DNA of 64,000 bases, taken from assembly GCF_003086295.3 (NCBI RefSeq), contig NC_092044.1:8520843-8584842 (forward strand), written 5' to 3'. Below are positions 1 to 10,694 of the stretch, one piece after another (positions within the stretch are counted from its first letter, which is position 1; every line of letters begins with the position of its first letter). This DNA comes from Arachis hypogaea (taxonomy: Eukaryota > Streptophyta > Magnoliopsida > Fabales > Fabaceae). A program made the position numbers and the translations under genes. The notes under the pieces were generated by a model, which was given only the letters and a program-made list of their open reading frames with translations, searched no databases and had not been told where the DNA came from.

Positions 1-890
1 TTTTTCAAAGAACACTTCTCAGAACATGAACTTCAAAACCCTGTTTCTCTCTCCTTACCTTCAGAAAAGTGAACAATTTTCTTTTGTATCTCCTTATATG
101 TTGCTGAGTTGCTCTCTTCCAAGTCAACTCCTTGAGCTGTGTGCTTCCAACATACCATTTCACCCTTTTCAATTAATTGCTAAATTAGGAATTTTGAATC
201 TGACCCTCTTACTTGACCGAAGGTCTCAGGGAAGCAATGAAAAATTTGTTCAATGGTAATCCCAGATTTGAACCATTAAAAGTGTGCTTTGACTCCAAGA
301 AACTTTGTAAACTATTGATTTACAGCAGTAGAGATCAAAGACTTCTTTCTTTATTTAACCAAAAATGGTATCGCAGAAAGTTGGAGAAGGAGTGAAAAAA
401 TTAAGATGCATGCAAATAGAAATAAATCACCTTTATCTTCTAACTTAGCTTAACACGGCTTGATTTTGGTGATTAGACATTTGCTTTTTGCTTAACCTTT
501 CTCTTTCTTTATTTTTTGATGAAATGAGCAAGAGAAAGAACAAAGCTTTCTCTCTCTCTTTTTCTCTGAGGTTCTGACCGAAGCAAACTTGTGAGGTGTA
601 TTTGGAAAGCTTCAACTTAGTGAATGCTACTTGGGCTTGGATTGGATATGTTTCCATTCAGTCCAGCTGATTTTTGCAATATTCTTTTGGACTTTGAGTG
701 TTTGAGAGTCCACTGAGATACTTGGTTATTTTTCTATCTGTTTAGGCTACTGTAACTATTTTATTTCTTTGGCCTGCATCACTTTAACAAACACAATTAA
801 TAGCTAATAGAATGATTAACCCAATAATGTTTGTCATCATTAATTCATATTAGTTAATTTCTTAATCCAACAATATATATCTTTTCTAGT
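1..890. other. Left-edge intergenic DNA, no gene recognised
   Basis: Only short, low-complexity open frames occur on either strand. None resembles a known domain, and no splice-joined frame could be built. It could be the edge of a gene lying outside the window. Confidence 0.4.
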
Positions 891-894
891 TTTC

Positions 895-1072
895 TTAGGA
901 TGCATATGGGCCGGGTGAAGCCGGGTCCGTCTTGACCCGGACCCAACCCGAAATAATGACCAGGTCTATTTTTTATACCCTTACCCCACTCTAGACCCGG
1001 TGAAATCACATCAAATTAACCCCTAAAATATTCCGGACCAGGTCTTCGGGTCGGGTCATGAACACCCCTACT
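895..1072. repeat. GC-rich foldback (MITE-like) repeat
   Basis: A short island rich in ccgggt and acccgg motifs sits in AT-rich DNA. The left end (gggccgggtgaagcc) and the right end (cttcgggtcgggtcatg) are roughly inverted relative to each other, so the segment can fold back. Interspersed repeats of this flavour are common in legume genomes; the exact family is not known to me. Confidence 0.45.
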
Positions 1073-1764
1073 AACTACATGCTCAATAATGATCCTGCTT
1101 TTAAATTAATAACTACTGCTATCCGTCGTGGATCAGAGCTCCATTTAAAGGTTTCTTACTAGCCAATAGGTTGATGCATGCATAAAGTAGGATTCAAATC
1201 TCCAACAATTATTTAAACAAACTAGTGAGTCAACTACTAAACCAATCAAACTTAATTCACCTATATGTATTTATTATTTGGCGATTTGCCATTTTGTTTT
1301 CTTAAATGATCAAAAATTGAAATAGACTATATGTTTTGTTGTTTGAATTATTGATTTTAATTTTTGTTATTATTTTTCTATTTTTTTAAAATTACTATAT
1401 ACAATTATACATACAAAAAATTAATTATTAATATATATATTATTTAATTTATTTGTAATATATATTTTATATTTTAAAATGTATTTTATATAAATCATTG
1501 ATTTAGTAACTGTTTTTTTATATAAACGTAACATAATTAATTTTTTTATTCATGTTTATGATATTTTATTTAAGTGATCAATATGTGCAATTTTGGCACA
1601 TGAAAAATAAGAGATTTACCTTTAGCTCATCATATTGAAATTTCAAGAAAATTAAACTTTTAATATAATATTTTTCACTAAATATTAAAATTTGAGTCTT
1701 CTATCACTTTTGGTTAAGGGGTTTTTGAATCTCCTGATATTTTTTTTTGAATTGTGAAAAAAAT
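1073..1764. other. AT-rich intergenic DNA
   Basis: Strongly AT-rich, with many short homopolymer runs. I see no gene, RNA or clear repeat boundary here. Confidence 0.5.
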
Positions 1765-1981
1765 TGTATATCTTAAGCTATTCAAACTGTGATGGTAATG
1801 GTTTGATAAACCAGAAGAAAGAGTGAAAATTAAAAGAGAAAAATTGGTTCTTTTCATTTTAAAAATTTTAAATGAATAAAAATAGAAAATTAAAAAAAAT
1901 ATTTTGTAGTTAACCTTATATACTTCTACTATAGTTAATTATCATCAATATTAAACTAATAAAAAAATAATCTAAGTAACA
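1765..1981 (-). repeat. 3' LTR of the copia element
   Basis: About 217 bp, ending in CA on the plus strand (so beginning TG in element orientation). It shares the motifs ggtttgat, ttaaccttatata and attaattat...caatattaaa with the other LTR near 5503–5700. The inner boundary is set by the purine tract at about 1982–1990; the outer boundary is approximate. Confidence 0.65.
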
Positions 1982-2189
1982 CCCTCCACAAACCTAACAA
2001 TTCTAACTTAGAAACGTTAATAAGAAAAAGACCTAGTAGTAGAGTTTTGGTAAAAAAATCAGCAAGTTGGTCTTTAGAAAAAACTGACATAAGATGAATG
2101 AGATCAGACAAACGTTTTCACGAACAATGTGGCAGTCCACTTTAATATATTTGGTTCTTTCATGAAAGATGTGATTATTGGCAATGCGA

Positions 2190-3420
2190 ATGGCTAGTTG
2201 TCACAGAATAGAGTGATAGACTTTTGAAGCGACAAACCAATAAAATTCATTAAGAAAGATATCCAACTAGCTTCACAAGTGGCAACAGCAAGAGAACTAT
2301 ATTCAACTTCTGTAGAAGACTTGGCAACGGCAGTTTGCTTCTTACTCTTCCAGCTAACAAAGAAAATTTCCAAGCATGAAGCAATAACCAGAAATAGAGC
2401 GACGAATATCGGCACAGGTAGCCCAGTCAGCATCGACAAATCCAGAGTGAGATGTAGATCAGAAGTAAAGAAGAAGAATAGACCAGTTGTAAATTTGCCT
2501 TTTAAATATCAGAGTACGCAAAAAGCAGCTTGTAAGGACTCAAAAATATCATATAGCATGAGGGATATCAGGTCTAGTGTTTGTAAGGTAAAGGAGTCGG
2601 CCAATGAGCTGTCTGTAAGTAGTGTTGTTCGTTAAAATGGTATCTGACTCCTTCGAGAGTTTCTGTCTATAATCAAATGGAGCGGAGGAAGGCTTACAAT
2701 CTAGATAACAAAAATACTTGAGAAGGTTTATGGCGTACTTTCGCTGATAAATGTGAATACCAGAGTTAGAACGTACTACTTCCATTCTCAAGAAGTACTT
2801 GAGATCACCAAGATCTTTTATTTTGAATTTGTATCCAAAATTTGCCTGATGGAATTGATTTTACCAATGTCATTCCTGGTTAAAACCAAGTCATCAACAT
2901 ATACTAGGATGATAGTAAAGCTTTTGGATTGTTTCTTGATGAAGAAGAAATTATTATAAAAAAACTGCTTATAACTAGCATCAACAAGAGTCTGAGTATG
3001 CTTAATGTTCCATTGTCTGTTTGCTTGCTTAAGCCCATATAGAGACTTTCGCAATTTACAAACCAAACGGAGTGGTATCCTTATATAAACTTTCTTGTCC
3101 AAATCTCCGTGAAGGAAGATAGTATTGACATCCAGCTATTTCAAATGGCATTTCTTTGTCGCTGCTAGTGCTAACATTACTCGTAGAGTAGTCATTTTGA
3201 CAACTGGACCAAAAGTGTCAACATAATCCACTCCTTGCACTTGAGTGAATCCTTTTGTAACTAGCCTCGTTTTATGCCTTTCTATGGTGCCATCGGGATT
3301 GAATTTTACCCAAAAAAATTATTTGCGACCCACAGCCTTCTTGCCTTTTAGGAGTTTAGTGAGACACCAAATTTTGTTCTGATCTAGAGTTATCAATTCA
3401 GCTTGTTTTGTATTTTTTCA
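2190..3420 (-). pseudogene. Copia reverse transcriptase and RNase H remnant
   Basis: Minus-strand translation gives copia RT signatures: a stretch like LDVNTIFLHGDL near 3140 with a TAG just before it, KSLYGLKQA near 3030, and the catalytic LVYVDDLVL near 2900. Further down come a TRPDI motif near 2560 and the RNase H signature SWKSKKQTAV...STEVEY near 2310–2360. Frames change between segments and stops interrupt them, so no intact polyprotein can be read. It would have copied element RNA into DNA; now it is a relic. Confidence 0.85.
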
Positions 3421-4720
3421 ACATTCATGTGCAGCCGCTTCCTTATAAGTACTAGGTTCCGGATTTGAGGTGATGGTTAGAGAAAGAGACTTATATTTTG
3501 AGGTTATTTTATCATATGACAAGCGTTGTGAGATAGGATATAAAGAGTTAGAGTTGGTAAAGTTGCTAGAGTGAGCTACGTGGGTTATCATACAATAGTA
3601 GTCCTTCAAATAAGTAGGCGGTTTCTTGACTCTTTCAGATTTTCTAGTGATGCAGTCATGTGTAATGTCGTAGTTTTGTGATGCAGGTGCATTGTTAGTG
3701 TGTGGTGTGATAATGGGTCCAATGGTGTGTGAGAAAATTAGTGAGTGCATTAAACTTGAGAAATATTCATTTGAATATGTGAGTGTGGTATGTGTGGGTG
3801 ATTACAAATGATGTGTAGATGGTGTATCATATTGAAAAAGATCAATGCATTGTGGTGTACGAGTGTGTGCCGCAGGAATGTCCGTGATAGTAGAATGTGA
3901 GAATGGAAAATGAGTTTCATAGAAAGTTACATTTCTAGATATGAAAATTTTCTTTGATTTTAAATCAATAAGTCAAAAACCCTTTGTTCCAAATTTAAAA
4001 CTAAGAAAGCTATTTATCTGGTTTTTGGGTCTAATTTTGTTCTTGATTTTGTTAATGTGGAGGCATATGCAAGAGAACCAAATACTCTTAAATATGAAAA
4101 GTTAGGTAAGTTACTATACAAAAGCTTATAAGGACTAGCATTATCCAGTTTAGTGTTGGACAGCCTATTAATTAAGTGAATAGCGTGAGTAACAGCGTAT
4201 TGCTAAAAACAATGTAAAATTCCTAATTAAAATAACAGTGCTTTATTAACACTTAAAATATGATGTTGTTTTTACCTTAAAATCCTGTTTTGCTCTGATA
4301 TTTCTACACAAAAAGTTTGTGTGTAAAATGCCGGTTGTGCTAAAAAGAATTTTATAGTGAATTCGGTCCCATTGTCAGTCTTTATATACTTAAACTTGTT
4401 TTTTAAATTGTACTCTGAACAAAATTCACAAAATTAATAAACAATTCTGATGTCTCAAATTTGGTTTCCATAAAATAAATCTAAGTGAATCTACTCTTGT
4501 CATCCACCACAGCTAAAAAATACCTATGTCCTTCATCGGAAAGGATAGAAATGGGACCCAAGATATCCATATGAACCAAATCAAAACAATCTTTTATTTT
4601 AGTTGTACTAAGATCAAAAGATAATTTTTTTATTTTGCAAAATGACATGAGTCACAAGAAAGTTTTGAAGCAATACAATCTATAAAAAGATAATATTTCT
4701 TCAATAAAATCAGTTTATGC
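3421..4720 (-). pseudogene. Copia integrase and linker remnant
   Basis: The minus strand from about 3750 to 3418 encodes a low-complexity linker containing RKSERVKKPPTYLKDYYC, the proline-rich spacer commonly found between integrase and RT in plant copia elements. Around 4540–4600 a stretch reading like FDLVHMDILGP corresponds to the start of the integrase core. The frame is broken many times. Confidence 0.6.
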
Positions 4721-4984
4721 ATGTATATGTGTCCTAATCTAAGATGCCAAATGTTACAAAATTTGAATAAAATTAGTCAAAATTTGGTTTGCATTATGAG
4801 GTGTTGCTGCACACTTTTGTCTTTGAATATTTGTTTGTCATTGATGTTACAATGTTCTCTTGAAGACAATTGAATTGAAATTGTTTGTCATTGATTATAT
4901 CATCGTATTCCTCCGTGATCACGTGATTGATTGTGGTGTTATGTTGCTAACGTTACTGAAAATGGGAGGAGTATCATGCTTCTT

Positions 4985-5045
4985 ATAGCACACATCTTCT
5001 ATGTGGCCTTACTCGTTACAATGAGAGCATGTCATTGTAGCTTCA
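4985..5045 (-). pseudogene. Copia gag zinc knuckle with internal stop
   Basis: On the minus strand the sequence reads TCSHCNE-stop-GHIEDVC, a CCHC zinc knuckle (C-X2-C-X4-H-X4-C) in which one of the four residues between the second C and the H is a TAA codon. This identifies the gag part of the copia element and shows that it is dead. Confidence 0.75.
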
Positions 5046-5502
5046 GGACCTCTACTAAAATAAATATTTGATTGATTTTGAATCGAACTTATGTTGCTCT
5101 TCGAAATTTGAGATTGAAGATTTGTGAGTTGATGCAGGAGATTGACATTGCTCTAGTTATTAAAACCACCACTTGAGGATCTGTTTAATATGTCTGCCAT
5201 TTTGAAAAATCAATGAATCACATGGTAATAAAAATTTAGATCTTCTTATTTCTAACTCGTTAATCAGAACAACTATGTTCACTAAAAATCTTGCTAAATA
5301 GCCTCTCATCAAACTCAATCGGATGAGTTAGTTTGACGAAAGAGGTAAGAAAGGGAAGAAGAAAATGTCGAAAGAAAATAAAGGTAAGAAAGGAAAAAAA
5401 AAAAAGAAAATGTCAAGAAAAATAAGGAAAAGAAAGAATACGTGTCATTGGCAATTGACACTTTTTTAATTCGATTCACAACTTGGTCGCTCTCAATACT
5501 TA

Positions 5503-5700
5503 CCGCATAATATAAAATATCTCAAGTTGTGATCTTAATGGTTTGATGAGTAAAAGTTGAGAGAATGAGAAAAGTTGATTCTTCTCATTTTAAAAAAACA
5601 AAATTTGTGATTAACCTTATATACTCTTTATGTATTTTTACTATAATTAATTATTATTAATATTAAATTAATAAAAAATAATTTAAATAAATTATTTTGC
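5503..5700 (-). repeat. 5' LTR of the copia element
   Basis: Direct-repeat partner of 1765–1981, starting around caagttgtgatcttaatgg and running into taattattattaatatt. Similarity is clear but gapped, which indicates age. Limits are approximate. Confidence 0.6.
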
Positions 5701-6159
5701 ATCCAAATCAAATATAAAATTCTCATGTATGTATGTATAATAAAATTATTTATTCTATTTTTTCAATATACACGGGTAATTTACTGAACTCTAACTAATT
5801 ACATTTATACCAAATCTTCTGTGTTTTACTGTTGATGCTCAATTAGAATTTTTTAGGCAGGTTCATGAAATATAAGGATCGTGCAAGCTGGATTCCTGAC
5901 ATATCACTCACTAAATCACAAAATTCTCATTCCATTGACATTTGAAAGTGAATTTCCTCTTTTGTAAATGTAGAATCTGAAAATCACACTCATCGATAGG
6001 ATGATGATAATTCAGTAGGTTGTAATAACGAGATAGAGTATTTAATAATTCAGTCGATGATATAGAGGATTGGGAGAGAGTGTTAACGAGGATTTTCACA
6101 AGGAGGATAAGGATGGGTGGGTAGAACTTACTTTGAGAAAAAGAGGCAGTATCCTAACT

Positions 6160-6280
6160 CTTGTTTATGTTGTATCATCTAAAAAAAATTATAATTAAGT
6201 TTATGTATTTTTTATGTATTCTTATTATAATTAATTATTATTAATATTAAACTAATAAAAAAATCTAACTTTACTAATTT
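6160..6280 (-). repeat. Third partial copy of the copia LTR
   Basis: The run tttatgtatt...ctattataattaattattattaatattaaactaat repeats the distal part of both LTRs above, about 0.5 kb beyond the 5' LTR. It is either a solo fragment of the same family or a local duplication. Confidence 0.5.
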
Positions 6281-6457
6281 TTATTATTCTACTGTAATAA
6301 AATAAATTAATAAATAAATAAGACTAGGTTGCAAAAACAGAAAACTTCAATGAGAGTACAACGAGACTTTATTTTAAAAATTGATGGGAAGTTTCTTCAT
6401 CCAAGTATGCAATTTTAGGCAAAAGTTTCATGATGAAACATAGAGACGAACATACAA

Positions 6458-6461
<4 letters not shown>

Positions 6462-6508
<47 letters not shown>
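6462..6508. repeat. (AT)n microsatellite
   Basis: Nearly uninterrupted AT dinucleotides with one gt interruption. Confidence 0.95.
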
Positions 6509-6509
<1 letters not shown>

Positions 6510-8980
6510 TTTTTTTTTTTACTAACATGCAACTTATATTAATCAGGCCAATAATTAGCGCAAACATCCTAACTCTTGTTCATGCCCCGCAAACATTCCT
6601 AGGAGACAATAAATTAATTAATAGTCTAATATCAGTGCAAGTTATATTAATTAGGAGTAGCAAATAATTAGTTATCTTTGTTATTTATATTATTATTATA
6701 TATGATATATGATGTTTGTTTTATATTAAGACTTATGTGTTAAACTTATAAAAAAATCATATTATTATTTCTTTCCAAAATTTATTTTCATCAATTACAT
6801 ATAAACATTATATTTAAAATTTGTGAAAAAAAAAACATCCATCACTTGTATTTTCACAAAATCCTTGTAGGAATGTATAGACAACAATAAGTATTCGTTG
6901 AGCGAATAGTCTTTTTTACTTCTATTTCCATTAAAAAAAGCTCCATTCCTCATCACTTAGTTCTGTTATTTAATTATTCTTGCAGACAAAATGAATATTT
7001 GTAAATATTTATGGATATTATTCTTAAAAATTTAAACAAAAAATAACTCAGAAAATAATATAATCCAATACAATAATATAATCTAACACATTTCAACGCT
7101 ATTAAATTTAACATAATCTAATATAATCCAACACAATTTAGCATAATTTGACGTAATATCATAATTAAAATCCTCATGAATAATAAGTAATTACATAATT
7201 AAAATCTAATATAATATGATTAATAAGTGTAGATATAAATGAGGATAATTAAGTAATTTTATATTTGCGAGATTCATAGAATGAGTACTTATGCTTCTAT
7301 TTCTGTTTTTATTTATTTGTGAGAACAAGTTTTCATCTTCGTTTTGGCGAGTTTTTAAATTTGTCTAAAATGTAAATAGTAGTAAGTGGATGACCAAATA
7401 ATATTGGATTAAATAACTTTAATACTATATTAGAATTAAAATTTAATATTTATAATCAAAATAAATGAATATATGTCAATAGAAATCAAACTATTAAAGT
7501 ATATATTTATATTTATAATTTAACTTGATTGGATCGAATGACCCGAATTTTAGCACGATTTAATCAGGTAAAATTATTTGATTTTAGGTCGACCGAGTAT
7601 AAATAAAACTATATTTTTTTATCCAAATTAACTGAATCTAGACTGAGTCTTCGGGCTAGACTGAGCTATAGCCACCCCGGTTTCACACTTATCCATTTAG
7701 TTAATTTGTTATTTTCATCAATTTCAAGTTTCATTTGTAACTTATTTTTATGGTTTCTTATCAATTAATTAGTTGTGTTAGTTTCTCTTGTATTGATTTT
7801 TTATTTTTCTAAAATTCTTTTTTATTATCTTTAGTTAATTTTGTGGATCGTTGTCGAGACTATAAAAAAAATAGATAGGCATAGCAATTTCTTTCGGCGG
7901 GGTATCTGCGAAAATTTATCCGCTAAAAAACATATATGGGAAGCATTTTTCTGTCGCGGGTGACGGGAATGGATACTCTCTCTCACACCCTCATCTTCAC
8001 CTAGTCATCGACTTTTTTCTCTGCCTTCAGCTGCTGTTTCTCTTCTCTAACAACAGTGTTGCCGCCATCTTCCTCCCACCTCGTCATCTCGCCAACCACT
8101 CCAAGGTTCTCTGCGTCTCCGCCGCTTACAAGTCTCATCGTTGGTCACTGCCTCCCTCCCTCATTCACATTGCTAATCACCACCCTCCCACTCATTGCCG
8201 CTTTATCGTCGTCGCCTCCTACTCCATGCTCGTTCATCATCATTGCAGCCTCCTAATTGGTCTTCCTCGTCGTTGCCGCCTCCAGCAGAGTCGTCACCAC
8301 CACTAGCACAATCATCGTTGCCTCCAACAGCCTCTTCGCCGCTTATCGCTGCTGTCTCCCGAAGCCTCATCATCCCCGCATTAATAAGTCTATTTCTCTA
8401 ATTAGTTTTATTTGAGTTTTTTTTAACACTTGGAATTTAGGATTTGTTAATATTTTAAATCATTTGAAATTATTAATCTTCTAAATTTGTATCTTTATTT
8501 TTGTAATTATTGTTAAATTTTTATTTGAAAATTCATGATTTGTTCAATTTTTTATTTTTTGTATTTAAAACAGTTAATCTTCTGAATTTTATTTCTGTTT
8601 GGACAATTATTATTAAATTTTTATTTGGGAATTTAAGATTTGTTCAATTTTTAATATTCTGTGCTTGAAATTATTGATGTTCTGTGTTTGAAATTATTAA
8701 TTTATAAAATATGTGGATATTCAAATTTTTGGTGGATATAGAGTCCTTATTATGCGTGATGGGGACGGGACAGAAACGGAACGAGGTGAGGGCATCTTTT
8801 CGTTTTATGGGAATCCGTTACCATCCCTTTAAATAAGATATGAGGAAGAGAAAATGTTCGGTGGTTTCGTTATTTATTATTTTATTCGAAAGTATAATTA
8901 TTAAAATCTTAAAATCAAGGATAATTCTTAAAGAGAATATTATTAAGTCCTTAACTTATTAGAAGAGATAATAAGATAAC

Positions 8981-9206
8981 GAATAAACTACCATTTTTAC
9001 TCATAAAAGTTGAAAACATTGACATATTTACCCATAAAAGATTAAAATTACCATTTATACCCATAAAAGATTGACTTTCGCAGTAAAATTATCCAAACCC
9101 TAAATAATTACATAAAATCTCCAAACTACCCCCTTCTCTTCTCTCACACACCTACCCTCACTCACTATCTGCAGCACCTAAACCACCATTACCGTAGCAT
9201 CATCTC

Positions 9207-9297
<91 letters not shown>

Positions 9298-10048
9298 TCA
9301 CTCATTTTTTCAGATCAAATTGAAGAATAGAACATGCACAGATTCAAAATAAAACTCTAATTTCTTAAAACCTTCACAAAAAATTGACAATTTCTCTGAT
9401 TTCAGATCACCATTTTCATTGCAAATAACACAGAACACTAATTTGAGTTTGGCGACACTGGGAGGAGATGACGAAAACGCATTACTAGGAGGAGAAGAAA
9501 AAAGTGATTCCGAGAGAAGGAGAAGACGAAGATACGACATTTAGAAAAGGAAGGAACTCAACACTAAAGAAGTTGGGGTTGCAGAAAATAGAGAATTCAA
9601 AATTGCTACTTCCTGAAGACAGAAACCTCTTGAAGAAGAAGAAGAAGAAGCTCACGATGGCAAAAGGAGAAACCACCATTAATACACAAAAGAGAGAGAA
9701 GAACGACAGAGAATAGATAAACATCAATAGAAAAAGAAGAGGAAGGAGAAAAGTGCGAAGAGGGGGGAGAGAAAGAGAAAAAGAACGATTGAAGAAGATG
9801 GAGGAGAAGGGAGAGAGATAGAGAGAGTGGAAAGGAGATGGTGCTGCAACACTGCTGCAAATAGTGAGTGAGGGTGGGTATGTGAGAGAAGAGAAGGGGG
9901 TAGTTTGAAAATTTTATGTAATTATTTAGAGTTTGGATAATTTTGCTGCGAAATTCAATTTTTTATGGGTACAAATGGTAATTTTAATCTTTTATGGGTA
10001 AATATGTTAGTATTTTCAATTTTTATGGGTAGAAATGGTAGTTTACTC
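8981..10048. mobile_element. Mutator-like non-autonomous element
   Basis: A 1,068-bp element with long TIRs (left about 8981–9185, right about 9850–10048). The left end begins GAATAAACTACCATTT and the right end, read inward, begins GAGTAAACTACCATTT. It is flanked by a perfect 9-bp direct repeat, TAAGATAAC, at 8972–8980 and 10049–10057. A 9-bp TSD with ~200-bp TIRs is the signature of MULEs. The interior holds a long CT tract and purine-rich DNA with only low-complexity open frames, so I see no transposase; it would have been moved in trans. Confidence 0.88.
9210..9292. repeat. (CT)n microsatellite inside the MULE
   Basis: About 40 CT dinucleotides at the inner edge of the left TIR; the right TIR carries a degenerate counterpart of the CT-rich stretch. 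Confidence 0.95.
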
Positions 10049-10694
10049 TAAGATAACAATTTCAATCTTTCTTTAGGTAGATGAGGGGGTAGAAAGGATG
10101 AAAATGACAGCCTAATAATTAATAAGCATTTGGAATAAAAAAGAATAATTACTTAAATTAATCTTTGAGACTTTTAAAAGTTAGACATTTTAATTTTTTA
10201 AAATTTAAAATACAAAAAATAGCTTTCAGTGTTTATTTCTATTAGATAATACAGTCTCTTTTTATTATTCACTAATGGTAATTATTGACATAAAACGTTA
10301 ACTCGTACACTTGACTGTTAAGTATTTATGTGTGCGAGCCAAAAAATAAATTTCTAAAATGAAATATAAAATAGTTTTCCAAGAATCTAAAATATCTCAA
10401 AATAGTCTTTAAAAAATTCTAAAAAAATCTTTCAAATAATTATTTTTAAATTAATAAATTTTAATTCCTAAAATTTTTGGTTTGTTTATCTCAAATTTAA
10501 TTATTTATATATATAAAATTTTTTTAAGTATTTTAAAAATAAATTATAAATTACTTTTAAAAAGATAATTTTTTAAACAATATTTAAAATAAATGAACCC
10601 ATATTTATTTTTGACCATACGAGATTTAGTTTAATTTAATTTATAGGTATCATATTTTATGATTATTTTTTATGATAAAGAAGAAGATGAGTTA

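Larger units (their letters stand above)
1765..5700 (-). mobile_element. Old Ty1/copia LTR retrotransposon, decayed
   Basis: Two similar direct repeats (about 1765–1981 and 5503–5700) flank remnants of copia gag and pol read on the minus strand. The order from high to low coordinate is zinc knuckle, integrase, reverse transcriptase, RNase H, which is the copia order. At the minus-strand 5' end, just inside the 5' LTR, a tattgagagc motif resembles a degenerate initiator-Met tRNA primer site. A purine-rich gtggagggtg lies beside the 3' LTR. Many stops and frameshifts and divergent LTRs show an old, inactive copy. Confidence 0.8.
5701..8980. other. AT-rich intergenic DNA with degraded repeats
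   Basis: Contains an (AT)n microsatellite at about 6462–6508 and a proline/serine-type GC-richer patch at 7990–8400. That patch gives open frames of 66 and 68 codons, but these are low complexity. Motifs such as gcgggtgacgggaat (near 7955) and gggaatccgttaccatccc (near 8810) suggest the ends of an unidentified repeat. No gene is supported. Confidence 0.45.

Noticed and set aside
8056..8401. Open frames of 66 and 68 codons rich in Ser, Pro and Leu
   Set aside because: Low-complexity, overlapping in two frames, no domain, and inside repeat-like DNA.
9485..9860. Minus-strand frames of 80–84 codons, very rich in Phe and Ser
   Set aside because: They are the complement of a purine-rich MULE interior; composition alone explains them.
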